This document shows positions 18,524 to 27,321 of a stretch of DNA of 64,000 nt, in pieces; position 1 is the stretch's first letter; every line of letters starts with the position of its first letter. Under the pieces are notes generated by a model. That model saw only the letters and a list, made by a program, of their open reading frames with translations. It did not search any database and was not told the DNA's origin. This stretch comes from Bacteroidales bacterium. GTDB taxonomy: Bacteria > Bacteroidota > Bacteroidia > Bacteroidales > UBA932. A program made the position numbers and the translations under genes. The stretch covers positions 1-64,000 of the forward strand of contig JAGBVR010000002.1 of the NCBI GenBank assembly GCA_017630215.1, read 5' to 3'.

Positions 18524-19503
18524 TACATCACCCTTTTAGCCGTAAAATACGCCAAGTCCTGCAAAAGCACTCTTTCCACACACGAAGGTAATACAGACAA
18601 TGCCTCCACTGCCTGAGCTACATACTTGTCAAGCTGCTGCACAGCATATTCCAGTCCCGCATTATCCCTTACAAACGTCACGATCTCATCCCTGTTTTCC
18701 GGATGATTTACGATACCTTTCACCAAACTTCTCACTCTGGACTCTTCAGCTGGTGCATTCATCATAGCACCAAGAAGAGGCATAGTTATCTTCTGCTCCA
18801 GAATATCCACTCCCAGCGGTTTTCCTACGCTTTCAGTACCGGAATAATCCAATATGTCATCCTTTATCTGGAATGCGATACCCAATGCAACGGCATAATC
18901 CCTGGCCGCTTTCTGATACTCATCCGAAGCATCCACAGAAATAGCCGCTGAAACACAGGCTGCCTCAAAAAGCGAGGCAGTCTTGCTGTATATTATCCTG
19001 AGATAGTCATCCTCACATGTATCTCCACTCTGTGCTTTCTGTAGCTGAAGCATCTCACCCTCAGCCAGATCACTCAGCGTCTTGGAAAAAATCTTGATCA
19101 CCAGATGATCTCCTTCAGAAGATCCAAGAATAAGTTCCATTGCCTTGACAAGCCAGTAATCTCCTACAAGCACAGAAACAGACGGTCCCATCAGTGACAT
19201 AATGGTAGGCACCCCCCTGCGCTGGTTGCTGTTGTCTGCCACATCATCGTGCAGAAGCGTCGCATTGTGAAGAAGCTCGGCAGCAGCCGCATAACGTACC
19301 GTAGCTTCCGAAATCTTATGACCGGAGCATGCCCGGGCAATAAGCAGGGCAAGCAAAGGCCTGAGCTGCTTCCCCGAATTCGAAAGAATGGAAGAATTGG
19401 TAGAATTCAAAAGAGCAATATCACTCATAAGAGAAGTTTCAATCTTCTCCTTTACTACGTCCCAATCCTTCCCAAGGTACTCCCTTACTGACTTGATATC
19501 CAT
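18523..19503 (-). CDS. All-trans polyprenyl diphosphate synthase (IspB-like)
   Basis: 326 residues. It extends isopentenyl chains, probably for the menaquinone side chain. Seen: the first Asp-rich motif in LLHNATLLHDDVADNSNQRRG (about 76-96; DDVAD), KAMELILGS, the second Asp motif in AFQIKDDILDYSGTE (about 209-223), and KPLGVDILEQKITMPLL. Length and motifs fit octaprenyl/heptaprenyl synthases; product length cannot be read. It is preceded 9 bases upstream by the LOG-family gene and coupled to holB downstream. Confidence 0.93.
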   Translation of the reverse strand: MDIKSVREYLGKDWDVVKEKIETSLMSDIALLNSTNSSILSNSGKQLRPLLALLIARACSGHKISEATVRYAAAAELLHNATLLHDDVADNSNQRRGVPTIMSLMGPSVSVLVGDYWLVKAMELILGSSEGDHLVIKIFSKTLSDLAEGEMLQLQKAQSGDTCEDDYLRIIYSKTASLFEAACVSAAISVDASDEYQKAARDYAVALGIAFQIKDDILDYSGTESVGKPLGVDILEQKITMPLLGAMMNAPAEESRVRSLVKGIVNHPENRDEIVTFVRDNAGLEYAVQQLDKYVAQAVEALSVLPSCVERVLLQDLAYFTAKRVM

Positions 19504-19512
19504 ATATTTACA

Positions 19513-20046
19513 TTATTCCAAACCATCCAGAATCTCATCTGGCGTCTGAGCGAAAATTATCTTTGACATCGTTTCCTCCGTCATCATCCTTGTATCGACA
19601 TAATGTCTGAGAAGCTGCCTCAAAGGCTCATAAAAGCCATCATGATTAAGGAGAAAAATCTTTCCGAAATATTGCTTCAAATGCACCAGAGCAAATGTTT
19701 CAATTACCTCATCCAGCGTACCGATACCTCCTGGCAGAGCTACAACAGCACAAGTTCCTTCACGAAGGAGAGTCTTTCTCTGAGCCATAGTATCTGTCCA
19801 TATGACTTCTGTCAGATCCGGATAAACATACTGCTCCATAAAACGCGGAATCACTCCCAGATGATAACCTCCGCAATCACGAAGTTCATCTGAGATTTCC
19901 CCCATCGTACCTTTTACAGTACCGCCCGAAACGATACCATATCCACGCAATGAAGCCGCCCGGACAAAATCACGGGCGACTTTATTGTACTTTGGATCTA
20001 TTTCGAAGCTAGCGGAACAAAAAACCGCAATCTTGTTTCTCATCAT
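19513..20046 (-). CDS. LOG-family nucleotide hydrolase (TIGR00730 type)
   Basis: 177 residues, Rossmann-like fold. Seen: the opening strand KIAVFCSASFEIDP, the Gly-rich GYGIVSGGTVKGTMGEIS, and the diagnostic PGGIGTLDEVIET near residue 105-117. Proteins with PGGxGTxxE release ribose 5-phosphate from nucleoside monophosphates (cytokinin-activating LOG in plants); the bacterial substrate is often unknown. It starts one base after the end of the outer-membrane protein gene. Confidence 0.9.
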   Translation of the reverse strand: MMRNKIAVFCSASFEIDPKYNKVARDFVRAASLRGYGIVSGGTVKGTMGEISDELRDCGGYHLGVIPRFMEQYVYPDLTEVIWTDTMAQRKTLLREGTCAVVALPGGIGTLDEVIETFALVHLKQYFGKIFLLNHDGFYEPLRQLLRHYVDTRMMTEETMSKIIFAQTPDEILDGLE

Positions 20047-20661
20047 TTAAAAGAGGAATGCCATGCTAAGTGTCACACCACCGAAATTATCACTGGTTGA
20101 TTTCAGATCCTTCAGATTCGGCTTGATATCATCCCAACCCTCAACATTATAAAGAGAACCGAAATTCCAGTTATATCTTGCTATAAGCTGAAGTTTCCAG
20201 ACATTCACACCGGCACCTATTCCAAGACCATACTCAAATCTCTCCTTTCCATCCCATTCGTCACTATCGAATTCCAGACCTGCCAGTGATGCTGAAAAAT
20301 TATTGGAAAGAGCATATCCCACATATGGGGTCACATCAAGGAAAGGTCTGAAAATCAGCAGATCCGGTCCCCACTGCACAGACACAGGCAATTCAAGGAA
20401 TCCCATACTCTGAGAGAGTTCATTTGTAATATTCGCACCCTTCTGATGATACAGGAGCGATGGCTGAACTGAAAATCCGAGAGGCAGATCCACAAGACAA
20501 GTAGCACCGGCACTCCAGCCAGTCCTCGCCTTAACGTCCACCTCAGTGAACTTGGAAGTATTGAAATTCAAACCGCCTGTCACTCCCCACTTAACCTGGG
20601 CAGATGCCGAAATGCCGGTCAGCATAAGAGCTGCCAGCACAACTGTAAAAATTCGTTTCAT
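20047..20661 (-). CDS. PorT-type small outer-membrane beta-barrel protein
   Basis: 204 residues. Signal peptide at 1-21 (ISASA|Q). The mature part is a run of amphipathic strands (WGVTGGLNFNTSKF, GFSVQPSLLYHQKG, GIGAGVNVWKLQLIARYNWNFG) ending GGVTLSMAFLF with a terminal Phe, as in 8-strand barrels of the PorT/OmpW-like group. Function unknown. It lies 11 bases after trxA in the eight-gene string. Confidence 0.85.
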   Translation of the reverse strand: MKRIFTVVLAALMLTGISASAQVKWGVTGGLNFNTSKFTEVDVKARTGWSAGATCLVDLPLGFSVQPSLLYHQKGANITNELSQSMGFLELPVSVQWGPDLLIFRPFLDVTPYVGYALSNNFSASLAGLEFDSDEWDGKERFEYGLGIGAGVNVWKLQLIARYNWNFGSLYNVEGWDDIKPNLKDLKSTSDNFGGVTLSMAFLF

Positions 20662-20672
20662 ATTTAAGATTT

Positions 20673-20987
20673 TTAGAGGAGAGTGTCTATCTTTGCTGCA
20701 AGGTCAGCCTTTGAGATCACACCCACATGTCTGTCAACAAGTTCTCCGTTCTTGAAGAAAAGAATGGTAGGAATGCTTCTGATACCGTAAGTATCCGGAG
20801 TATCATCGCAGTCATCTACATTACACTTTCCAACCACAGCCTTGCCTTCGTACTCTGCCGCTACCTCTTCCACTACTGGAGCAATAGCCTTGCATGGTCC
20901 ACACCATGTAGCCCAGAAATCCACCACTACAGGCTTGTCAGTATTCAGTGTCTCTGCGAAATTCGCGTCAGTTATAGTCAGTGCCAT
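20673..20987 (-). CDS. trxA: Thioredoxin
   Basis: 104 residues, the standard length. Seen: KPVVVDFWATWCGPCKAI with the redox WCGPC near residue 29-33, YGIRSIPTILFFKNGELV with the cis-Pro. No signal peptide, so cytosolic disulfide reductant. It is the first gene of a minus-strand string reaching 12709, with a TATATTTG promoter at 21055-21062. Confidence 0.97.
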   Translation of the reverse strand: MALTITDANFAETLNTDKPVVVDFWATWCGPCKAIAPVVEEVAAEYEGKAVVGKCNVDDCDDTPDTYGIRSIPTILFFKNGELVDRHVGVISKADLAAKIDTLL

Positions 20988-21037
20988 AATTCTTTATGTT
21001 AATAAGTTACTTTATTAATGATTGTTACGGATTATAT

Positions 21038-21081
21038 AAAAACAAATCCAGTCGCAAATATAAAGAATTGCAACTGGATTT
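21038..21081 (-). terminator. Terminator of the efflux operon, overlapping the trxA promoter
   Basis: AAATCCAGT (21044-21052) and ACTGGATTT (21073-21081) are perfect complements, and the stem extends through GCAA/TTGC after one mismatch. On the minus strand it is followed by GTTTTTATAT. It lies about 46 bases past the stop at 21127 of the last efflux-operon gene. Confidence 0.75.
21055..21062 (-). promoter_or_regulatory. -7 element of the trxA operon, inside the terminator hairpin
   Basis: TATATTTG followed by CGAC on the minus strand, 67 bases before the trxA ATG. It occupies the loop and 3' arm of the terminator at 21038-21081. Confidence 0.6.
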
Positions 21082-21126
21082 ACAATAAAGATACCCAACT
21101 TTCGCTTACGCTCAAGCAAAGGGTTT

Positions 21127-21420
21127 TTAATATGATTTTTCAATATTCCAAGCAAATGCCCTTATGCCAAGGTCAGGAGTCTCCTCGTCCATGGCGCGAA
21201 GCTGTGCGAGGATAGCATCCACCTTTTCATCCGGAACAAATGTAAGAATAGCATTGTTCATTGTAGGCCAGGCGTGATTGCCAAGGTGAGGTTCGCCAGT
21301 ATATCCACCACGACCGGCAATGTCCTGCCACATCGTGAAGCCACGACAGCCAAGCTGCTCAAGGGCATCGGCTATCTCCATATTATATGCCTGGTCATAT
21401 GCTATAAAAATACCTTTCAT
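21127..21420 (-). CDS. PG0541-type transporter-associated protein
   Basis: 97 residues from MKGIFIAYDQAYNMEIADAL; an upstream ATG eight codons earlier gives an A-rich, less likely N-terminus. The compact alpha/beta pattern (FIAYDQA..., ...NNAILTFVPDEKVDAILAQLR) resembles a PII-like or ferredoxin-like fold. I recall this family as the small protein next to RND pumps in Porphyromonas and Bacteroides. It is the last gene after the RND permease (14 bases to its likely RBS region), so a regulatory or accessory role in efflux is plausible but untested. Confidence 0.75.
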   Translation of the reverse strand: MKGIFIAYDQAYNMEIADALEQLGCRGFTMWQDIAGRGGYTGEPHLGNHAWPTMNNAILTFVPDEKVDAILAQLRAMDEETPDLGIRAFAWNIEKSY

Positions 21421-21458
21421 TTTTTTATGTTTTTCTTTATTCAACTGCAGTAAACAGT

Positions 21459-24400
21459 TTATGCTTTAGCGGCTTTGCGGGCAGCACGACGCTCCTGCCA
21501 AGAAGCCATTGACGCATATACTGTAGGGATGATTACGAGGGTAACGAGAGTCGATATCGAAAGGCCCCAGGCCACAACCATACCAAGCGAACGCCACATC
21601 TCCGAACCCTCTCCCTGACCTATAGCCATAGGAACCATACCAAGGACGGTAGTAAGGGTAGTCATGAGGATCGGACGGAGGCGGGATTTGGCTGCTATTA
21701 CCGATGCCTCTGCCACGCTCTTTCCTCGCTCACGCATAAGGATGGTATAGTCGATGAGAACAATACCGTTCTTCACCACGATACCCATCAGGATAAGGAT
21801 ACCGATCATACCCATTGCACCCAACGGAGTACCGGTCACCCAAAGTCCAAGGAGAACTCCCACGAATGCAAACGGAATCGAGAACATGATCACAAAAGGA
21901 CTCATGAAAGACTCGAACTGCGATGCCATCACAATATATACCAGGATAATGATCATTATCAGGAGCATGATAAGGTCGCCAAACATATCCTGCTGATCCT
22001 CATATGAGCCTCCTATCTTGGTAGCAAGCTCAGAAGGAATTTCTGTTTCTGCAAGAACCTTATCGGTTGCGGCCACTGCATCAGAGAGAGCGATTCCCTC
22101 AGCGACCATACCGGATACAGTGATAAGACGCTCACGATTCTTTCTCGAGATCGATGGAGGAGTGAGTGACTCGACAACAGATCCAAGATCCTTGATACGG
22201 ACACCCTTGCCCATATTATTATATATGATGATATTCTCGATATCCTCGATACTTGTACGGAACTCCGGAGCATAGCGAACACGGATGTCATACTCATCAC
22301 CATCCTCACGGTAGAATGACATGGTCGATCCATTCATCGCAGCGCTGAGATATGATGCCGCAGTCGTACTGTTCAGTCCGTTCACAGCAAGCTTCTCGCG
22401 ATCGAAATCCACCTGATACTCAGGAGTATACTCATCACGGCTGAGGAGAACCTGGGCGAATGTACCGGTCTCGAGCATCTTGGTCTGAAGTTCCTTAGCC
22501 ACTGCGTCTGTAGTCTCGAAGTCATATCCATAGATTTCAAGATCGACTGTGGAAGCACCTCCCATACCTCCCTGGCCACCTTCTGTCACGCGCACTTTCT
22601 TGAACTCAGGGTAATCTGCAAGGATTCCACGCACGATGGTAGCGATCTCACCTACCGAACGTTCACGATCCTCCATACTTCCGATATTGATGTTGTATGA
22701 AACCACATGAGTACCGTTCGTCTGCATGGCTGCAAATGAGTTGTCCGAATCGGCCTGTCCAAGAGCATATGAACAGCTTACGATCTCAGGAATAGCTGCC
22801 ACAAACTTCTGGTGAATCTCGTGGCCCAAAGCTCTTGTAACACTCTGGCCGGTACCAGCAGGAAGCTCCAGCTGCACTGTAATACGTCCATCATCCGCCT
22901 TAGGGAAGAACTCTGTCTTCATCACCGGCGCGATACCGCCCACTGTAACCACGAACACAACGATAGAAACTATCACTACGATCGTTCTGTGGCCGATACA
23001 CCAATTGATCAGACGACCATATCCGGCAGAAATCCAATCAATGAATTTATTGAAGTTACCGAAAATGAGGTTGTGAAGCTTTCCATGCTTAGGCTTGAAA
23101 CGCAGGAACTGCGAACAGAGCATAGGGATAAGGGTAAGAGCACCGATTGTGGACACAATCATAATGATACTTGTAATCCATCCGAGCTGCTTGAACATAA
23201 GACCCGCCATACCCTTGATCATTGTCAATGGAAGGAACACAGCAAGCATTGTCAATGTCGAAGCAATAACGGAAATACCCACTTCCTGTGTAGCATGGAC
23301 AGCGGCCTCCTTCGGCTTTGCACCTCTCTCAAGATGAGTAGAAATATTCTCCAGCACCACGATCGCGTCGTCCACAACCATACCGATGGCAATCGAGAGC
23401 GATGACATTGACACAATGTTCAATGTGTTTCCAGTTGCCCAAAGATACATCAATGATGCAAGGAGGGAGATTGGAATAGCCAGCACGATGATGAATGTCG
23501 CACGCCATCTTCCGAGGAAGAGATATACCACGAGCATCACGATGAGGAAGGTCACTATAATGGTCTCCTTCAATGAGTTAAGGGTATTCAGGATGTTATC
23601 CGAAGCGTCCACCACGGTTCTGATCTGAATATCGGAAGGAAGTCCTTTCTCGATGGTCTTCATTGCCTCCTTCACGCCCTTGATCACATTTACAGTATTG
23701 GCGTCAGCCTGTTTCTGGATAACGATCTGGGCTCCCTGCACACCATTCACATACGCCTCCTGATATCTTTCTTCCACACCGTCCACTACGCGGGCTACAT
23801 CACGAAGATAAATGGTCTTTCCGGCAGAATGTCCGACTACGATATCGAGCATTTCTTCTGCTGCATTGAACTCCTTCTCCACTCGGAGTGAGTATGCATT
23901 CGATCCGATATCGATTGTACCTGAAGGTACGTTTCTGTTCTCGGAAGCGATGATCTGAGAGATACCTGCTACTGTAAGTCCATATGCTTCGAGCTTGTTA
24001 GGATCACAATAAACCTGGATTTCACGCTGAGGAGCTCCGGCAATCGAAACGGTACCCACACCCGAAACACGGGCCAGAGGTGTCGCCACCTTGTCATCCA
24101 GAATCTTCTCCAATGCCTGATAACTCTGGTCAGCAGTTGCAGCCATGATCATGATAGGCATGTCATCAGCACTGAACTTGAAGATAACCGGAAGGGATGC
24201 TCCGTCCGGAAGCACCGAGTTCACCATATCGAGCTTGTCGCGGACATCATTTGTAGCGACATCGATATCCACACCTTCCACGAATTCGAGAGTGATCAGC
24301 GAAATGTTCTCCTTCGAAGTGGAAGTCATATCCTTCAGGTCGCTCACACCGTTAAGAGAGTTCTCGAGCACCTTTGTAAGGTTGGTCTCGATATCCTCTG

Positions 24401-24566
24401 CACTGGCTCCCGGATACGAAGACATCACCATCACGACGTTCGCATCGAACTTAGGGAACCTGTCCAATGATATGTTTATCAGCGAAAATACACCGAAGAT
24501 CGCCAACGCTATGAACACAAGCGAGGTGGTGACCGGGTTATTTACCGCTTTTCTGTAAATACTCAT
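21459..24566 (-). CDS. RND efflux permease (AcrB/HAE1 type)
   Basis: 1035 residues, about 12 membrane helices with two large periplasmic loops. Seen: N-terminal NNPVTTSLVFIALAIFGV, the porter-domain YPGASAEDIE, the TM4 proton-relay GMVVDDAIVVLENI with the Asp pair, and the second-half counterpart GMIGILILMGIVVKNGIVLIDY. It expels drugs or amphiphiles through the TolC channel using the proton gradient. It sits third in TolC-MFP-RND-PG0541 order. The C-terminal tail is short and basic (QERRAARKAAKA). The substrate cannot be read from sequence. Confidence 0.95.
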   Translation of the reverse strand: MSIYRKAVNNPVTTSLVFIALAIFGVFSLINISLDRFPKFDANVVMVMSSYPGASAEDIETNLTKVLENSLNGVSDLKDMTSTSKENISLITLEFVEGVDIDVATNDVRDKLDMVNSVLPDGASLPVIFKFSADDMPIMIMAATADQSYQALEKILDDKVATPLARVSGVGTVSIAGAPQREIQVYCDPNKLEAYGLTVAGISQIIASENRNVPSGTIDIGSNAYSLRVEKEFNAAEEMLDIVVGHSAGKTIYLRDVARVVDGVEERYQEAYVNGVQGAQIVIQKQADANTVNVIKGVKEAMKTIEKGLPSDIQIRTVVDASDNILNTLNSLKETIIVTFLIVMLVVYLFLGRWRATFIIVLAIPISLLASLMYLWATGNTLNIVSMSSLSIAIGMVVDDAIVVLENISTHLERGAKPKEAAVHATQEVGISVIASTLTMLAVFLPLTMIKGMAGLMFKQLGWITSIIMIVSTIGALTLIPMLCSQFLRFKPKHGKLHNLIFGNFNKFIDWISAGYGRLINWCIGHRTIVVIVSIVVFVVTVGGIAPVMKTEFFPKADDGRITVQLELPAGTGQSVTRALGHEIHQKFVAAIPEIVSCSYALGQADSDNSFAAMQTNGTHVVSYNINIGSMEDRERSVGEIATIVRGILADYPEFKKVRVTEGGQGGMGGASTVDLEIYGYDFETTDAVAKELQTKMLETGTFAQVLLSRDEYTPEYQVDFDREKLAVNGLNSTTAASYLSAAMNGSTMSFYREDGDEYDIRVRYAPEFRTSIEDIENIIIYNNMGKGVRIKDLGSVVESLTPPSISRKNRERLITVSGMVAEGIALSDAVAATDKVLAETEIPSELATKIGGSYEDQQDMFGDLIMLLIMIIILVYIVMASQFESFMSPFVIMFSIPFAFVGVLLGLWVTGTPLGAMGMIGILILMGIVVKNGIVLIDYTILMRERGKSVAEASVIAAKSRLRPILMTTLTTVLGMVPMAIGQGEGSEMWRSLGMVVAWGLSISTLVTLVIIPTVYASMASWQERRAARKAAKA

Positions 24567-24575
24567 ATTCTATCC

Positions 24576-25607
24576 TTATTCGTTAACAATAACCTTGATA
24601 CCATCCTTAAGGCGGATCTGACCACCTGTCACTACCTTTGCACCGTCAGCAATACCCTCAAGCACCTCATATTCAGCGCCCATACGGCGACCGAGAACCA
24701 CTTTCTGATATGTAACGGTTCCGTCAGCATTGAGAATGTATACGAATCTCTCGCCTGATCCCTGCTGCTTCACCACAGCTACGTCAGGAATCACGACACT
24801 GTTGTTCACACCGAACTTCACTGTAGCTCTTGCGAACATACCCGGGCGAAGTGTATTGTAATTGTTATCCACCACTACTTCTACAGTGAATGTACGTGTA
24901 GCAGGATCTACTGTAGGATAGATCTTGTTGATCTTGCCGTAGAATGTCTTTCCAGGAAGAGCGTCAGCCGTGATTTCCACAGAGTCACCCTTCTTCACCT
25001 TCGAATAGTCTGTCTCCGAGATACCGACAAGGAGCTTTACCGGAGCGATCTGCTCTACAGTGTAGATAGGAGCGCTCATGGCGTACATGTCACCTGCATC
25101 ATAGTTACGCGCTGTGATGACACCGTTGATAGGAGATACGAGAGTCGCATTCTCCTTGAGATTGTCATACTGGGTCTTGCTTACATTGTAAGCCATCTCG
25201 ATAGCATCGAGATCCGACTTAGAAAGACCGCCTACCTCATATAAACCTCTGAGACGGTTTAGTTCAGTCTCGTTGTTCTTGAGCTGGAGCTCTACCTGAG
25301 CAAGCTGAGTCTGGTCCATTTCAGCCACAACCTGTCCCTTCTTCACGAAATCTCCTATATCCACAAGAATCCTGCTGATACGTCCTGCGGTCTGGGGAGC
25401 GATATTATTCTTCACATATGCCTGGATAGTAGATGTATAAGTCTCTTCCTGAGGCACTTCACGAACTGACACCTGCGTTACAGCTACGGTAGGAGTCAGA
25501 TCCTCCACTGCTACTGTCTGCTCTGCAGTCTTGCTGTTTGAATTGCCACAGCCGGCTGCCAGAGCGACAGCAGCTGCGAGCGTCATTGTCCTGAAAATAG
25601 TCTTCAT
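24576..25607 (-). CDS. RND efflux periplasmic adaptor (membrane fusion protein)
   Basis: 343 residues from MKTIFRTMTLAAAVALAAGC, a lipoprotein signal with lipid Cys at residue 20; a longer open frame upstream overlaps the tolC-like gene and is not used. Seen: a biotinyl-lipoyl-like half motif (YVKNNIAPQTAGRISRILVD), an alpha-hairpin (about 100-150), the second half motif (SPINGVITARNYDAGD), then beta-barrel and membrane-proximal domains (GMFARATVKFGVNNSVVIPD). It bridges permease and TolC. It lies 16 bases after the TolC gene and 9 bases before the RND gene. Confidence 0.94.
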   Translation of the reverse strand: MKTIFRTMTLAAAVALAAGCGNSNSKTAEQTVAVEDLTPTVAVTQVSVREVPQEETYTSTIQAYVKNNIAPQTAGRISRILVDIGDFVKKGQVVAEMDQTQLAQVELQLKNNETELNRLRGLYEVGGLSKSDLDAIEMAYNVSKTQYDNLKENATLVSPINGVITARNYDAGDMYAMSAPIYTVEQIAPVKLLVGISETDYSKVKKGDSVEITADALPGKTFYGKINKIYPTVDPATRTFTVEVVVDNNYNTLRPGMFARATVKFGVNNSVVIPDVAVVKQQGSGERFVYILNADGTVTYQKVVLGRRMGAEYEVLEGIADGAKVVTGGQIRLKDGIKVIVNE

Positions 25608-25623
25608 ATTTTTAATTGTTTTA

Positions 25624-27165
25624 TTATTCAATGAAATCCTGTCCGAGTGTCTGCTCAAGCTGAGCCTTTGCCACCACGAAATTGTAAATTGCCTGATATT
25701 CTGCCAGGCGGGCCTGTGTGAGTGCGAGCTGAGCATCATTGAGCTCGATAAGAGTGCTGCGTCCCACCTGATATGCCTTTTCGGCGATGCTGTAGCCCTT
25801 TGCCGCCATTGCCACCGCATCCTGAGCCGAGTAATAGCTCTTCATATTTGTCTCCATTGTGGTAAGACTCTGACGGATGGCAATCTTCAGCTGGCGCTCA
25901 GTATTATCCTTCTGGAGAAGTACCTGCTGATGCTGGTTCTTTGCCTGACGGATCTGCTGGTAACGCTTTCCACCGGCGAAGATCGGAATGTTAAGGCTGA
26001 GGCCTACATATGAATGCGGAGTCCAACGGTATGAGCTGAAATCGAAGTCATTGGTCATGGCGTTGAGACTGAAATTGAACGCAAGTGCAAGCGACGGGAT
26101 AGCAGCGTATTTCTGAAGCTTGATTGTCTGGGCAAGCATCTCTGACTGAATAGCCAGCTGCTTCATTGTAGTATTGTAGTCGAGAGACACGCTGTCGTGC
26201 TGATGGATATCATAGAGCATCTGATCGGCAAAGTCCTCAAGCTTTCCCGCTATGTCAAGGTTCATATCAAGATCGACTCCAAGGATAGCCTTGAGCTGCC
26301 ACAATGCGAGTACAATAGAACTTTCTGCGTTATAGACATTCGGAACAGCATTGGCTACAGTAGTCTTGGCTCTGAGGAGTTCGAGCTCTGAAACCTTCTC
26401 TGCATCGAACTTCTTCTTGGTCTCCTCATAGTTACTTACTGCATTCTCATATACTTCCTTGTAGACATTGAATGCTTCCTTGGCCATAAGAGTCGCAAAA
26501 TATGCATTCTTGACCTGTGTCACTGTCTCCAGACGTGATGAACGCGCCTTTTCCACTGCGAGTTCCACATCAAGTCCGGAAAGTTTCAGACTCTGCCAAA
26601 GCTGGGCATTCACCAAAGGCATTGCCGCAGTCACTCCTGCAGTGTAAGTATTCCAACGTCCGACTTCCATTCCACCGCCATTTGACGAGCCTGAGTCTCC
26701 AGCTCCGGCTCCAGTGTCCGGAATCTCCACTCCATCCGGAAGTTGTGTCCCATCCGGAAGCTCACTTCCTTCGCCGCCTTCACCGGCACCACCGCCGAGA
26801 AGTCCGCCAAGGGAACTCATATCGAAGTCCATATACATCACCTGCTTCTTGATTGTCCTCTGATATGCTGCAGAAGCATCGATCTGAGGGAAAAGGGCTG
26901 CATAAGTACCTTTCTTTGCATAGCCGGTTCTTTCGATCTCCATATCAGCCACCTTGACTGATACATTCTCGCTGAGAGCGATCTCAAGCGCCTGCTCCAG
27001 CGTGATGACTACCGGAGTCTCCGACGACTCTGCCTGAGCCAGGATCTCCCGGGTCTGAGAGTCTTTTTCAGACGCATCCTTTGTCTTGTACTGCGCCGAA
27101 ACTGAGAACGGTATCATAAATGCCCCAGCAACAAGCGCTGCAATTACCACTGATTTTTTCATCAT
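25624..27165 (-). CDS. TolC-family outer-membrane efflux channel
   Basis: About 513 residues; I start at the ATG at 27165 (MMKKSVVIAALVAGAFMIPF), giving a signal peptide ending VSA|Q. Long coiled-coil helices (residues about 185-300 and 400-510) hold the TolC repeats (TVTQVKNAYFATLMAKEAF, YQVGRSTLIELNDAQLALTQARLAEYQAIYNFVVA). Odd: residues about 120-175 are a Gly/Ser/Asp-rich loop with tandem LPDG, LPDG, IPD motifs, not usual in TolC. It is first in the operon, behind a TAATTTTG promoter and next to a candidate AraC-type operator. Confidence 0.94.
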   Translation of the reverse strand: MMKKSVVIAALVAGAFMIPFSVSAQYKTKDASEKDSQTREILAQAESSETPVVITLEQALEIALSENVSVKVADMEIERTGYAKKGTYAALFPQIDASAAYQRTIKKQVMYMDFDMSSLGGLLGGGAGEGGEGSELPDGTQLPDGVEIPDTGAGAGDSGSSNGGGMEVGRWNTYTAGVTAAMPLVNAQLWQSLKLSGLDVELAVEKARSSRLETVTQVKNAYFATLMAKEAFNVYKEVYENAVSNYEETKKKFDAEKVSELELLRAKTTVANAVPNVYNAESSIVLALWQLKAILGVDLDMNLDIAGKLEDFADQMLYDIHQHDSVSLDYNTTMKQLAIQSEMLAQTIKLQKYAAIPSLALAFNFSLNAMTNDFDFSSYRWTPHSYVGLSLNIPIFAGGKRYQQIRQAKNQHQQVLLQKDNTERQLKIAIRQSLTTMETNMKSYYSAQDAVAMAAKGYSIAEKAYQVGRSTLIELNDAQLALTQARLAEYQAIYNFVVAKAQLEQTLGQDFIE

Positions 27166-27212
27166 TATATACACTTAAATTCTTTATAATAGATTCAGTT
27201 TTTTTCAAGCCG

Positions 27213-27220
27213 CAAAATTA
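27213..27220 (-). promoter_or_regulatory. -7 element of the efflux operon
   Basis: TAATTTTG followed by CGGC on the minus strand, about 48 bases before the TolC start. Its upstream region (27241-27280) holds the direct repeats of a candidate regulator site. Confidence 0.55.
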
Positions 27221-27249
27221 CAACAAAATTCACGCCTTTAAATATTTTA

Positions 27250-27278
27250 TTTTGGTCTTAAATTATATAGTTTTGGTC
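27250..27278. promoter_or_regulatory. Direct repeat, candidate AraC-family operator
   Basis: TTTTGGTC occurs at 27250-27257 and again at 27271-27278, exactly 21 bases (two helical turns) apart, between the divergent efflux operon and the AraC-family gene. AraC-type proteins bind such direct repeats. It is upstream of the efflux -7 element and overlaps the -33 region of the regulator's own promoter. Confidence 0.6.
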
Positions 27279-27303
27279 AAATATTCTATTTTATTTATCT
27301 TTG
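27272..27303 (+). promoter_or_regulatory. Promoter of the AraC-family regulator
   Basis: TTTG (27272-27275) and TATCTTTG (27296-27303) with a 20-base gap. The TTG at 27301 lies inside the -7 element, so it cannot be a start codon of this transcript; the ATG at 27322 is used. Confidence 0.7.
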
Positions 27304-27321
27304 AACTCCAAAGAGGATAAT

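Noticed and set aside
24576..25820. Longer form of the efflux adaptor starting inside the TolC gene
   Set aside because: The first 71 residues are Arg/Ser/Trp-rich noise from the TolC gene; MKTIFRTM gives a proper lipoprotein signal.
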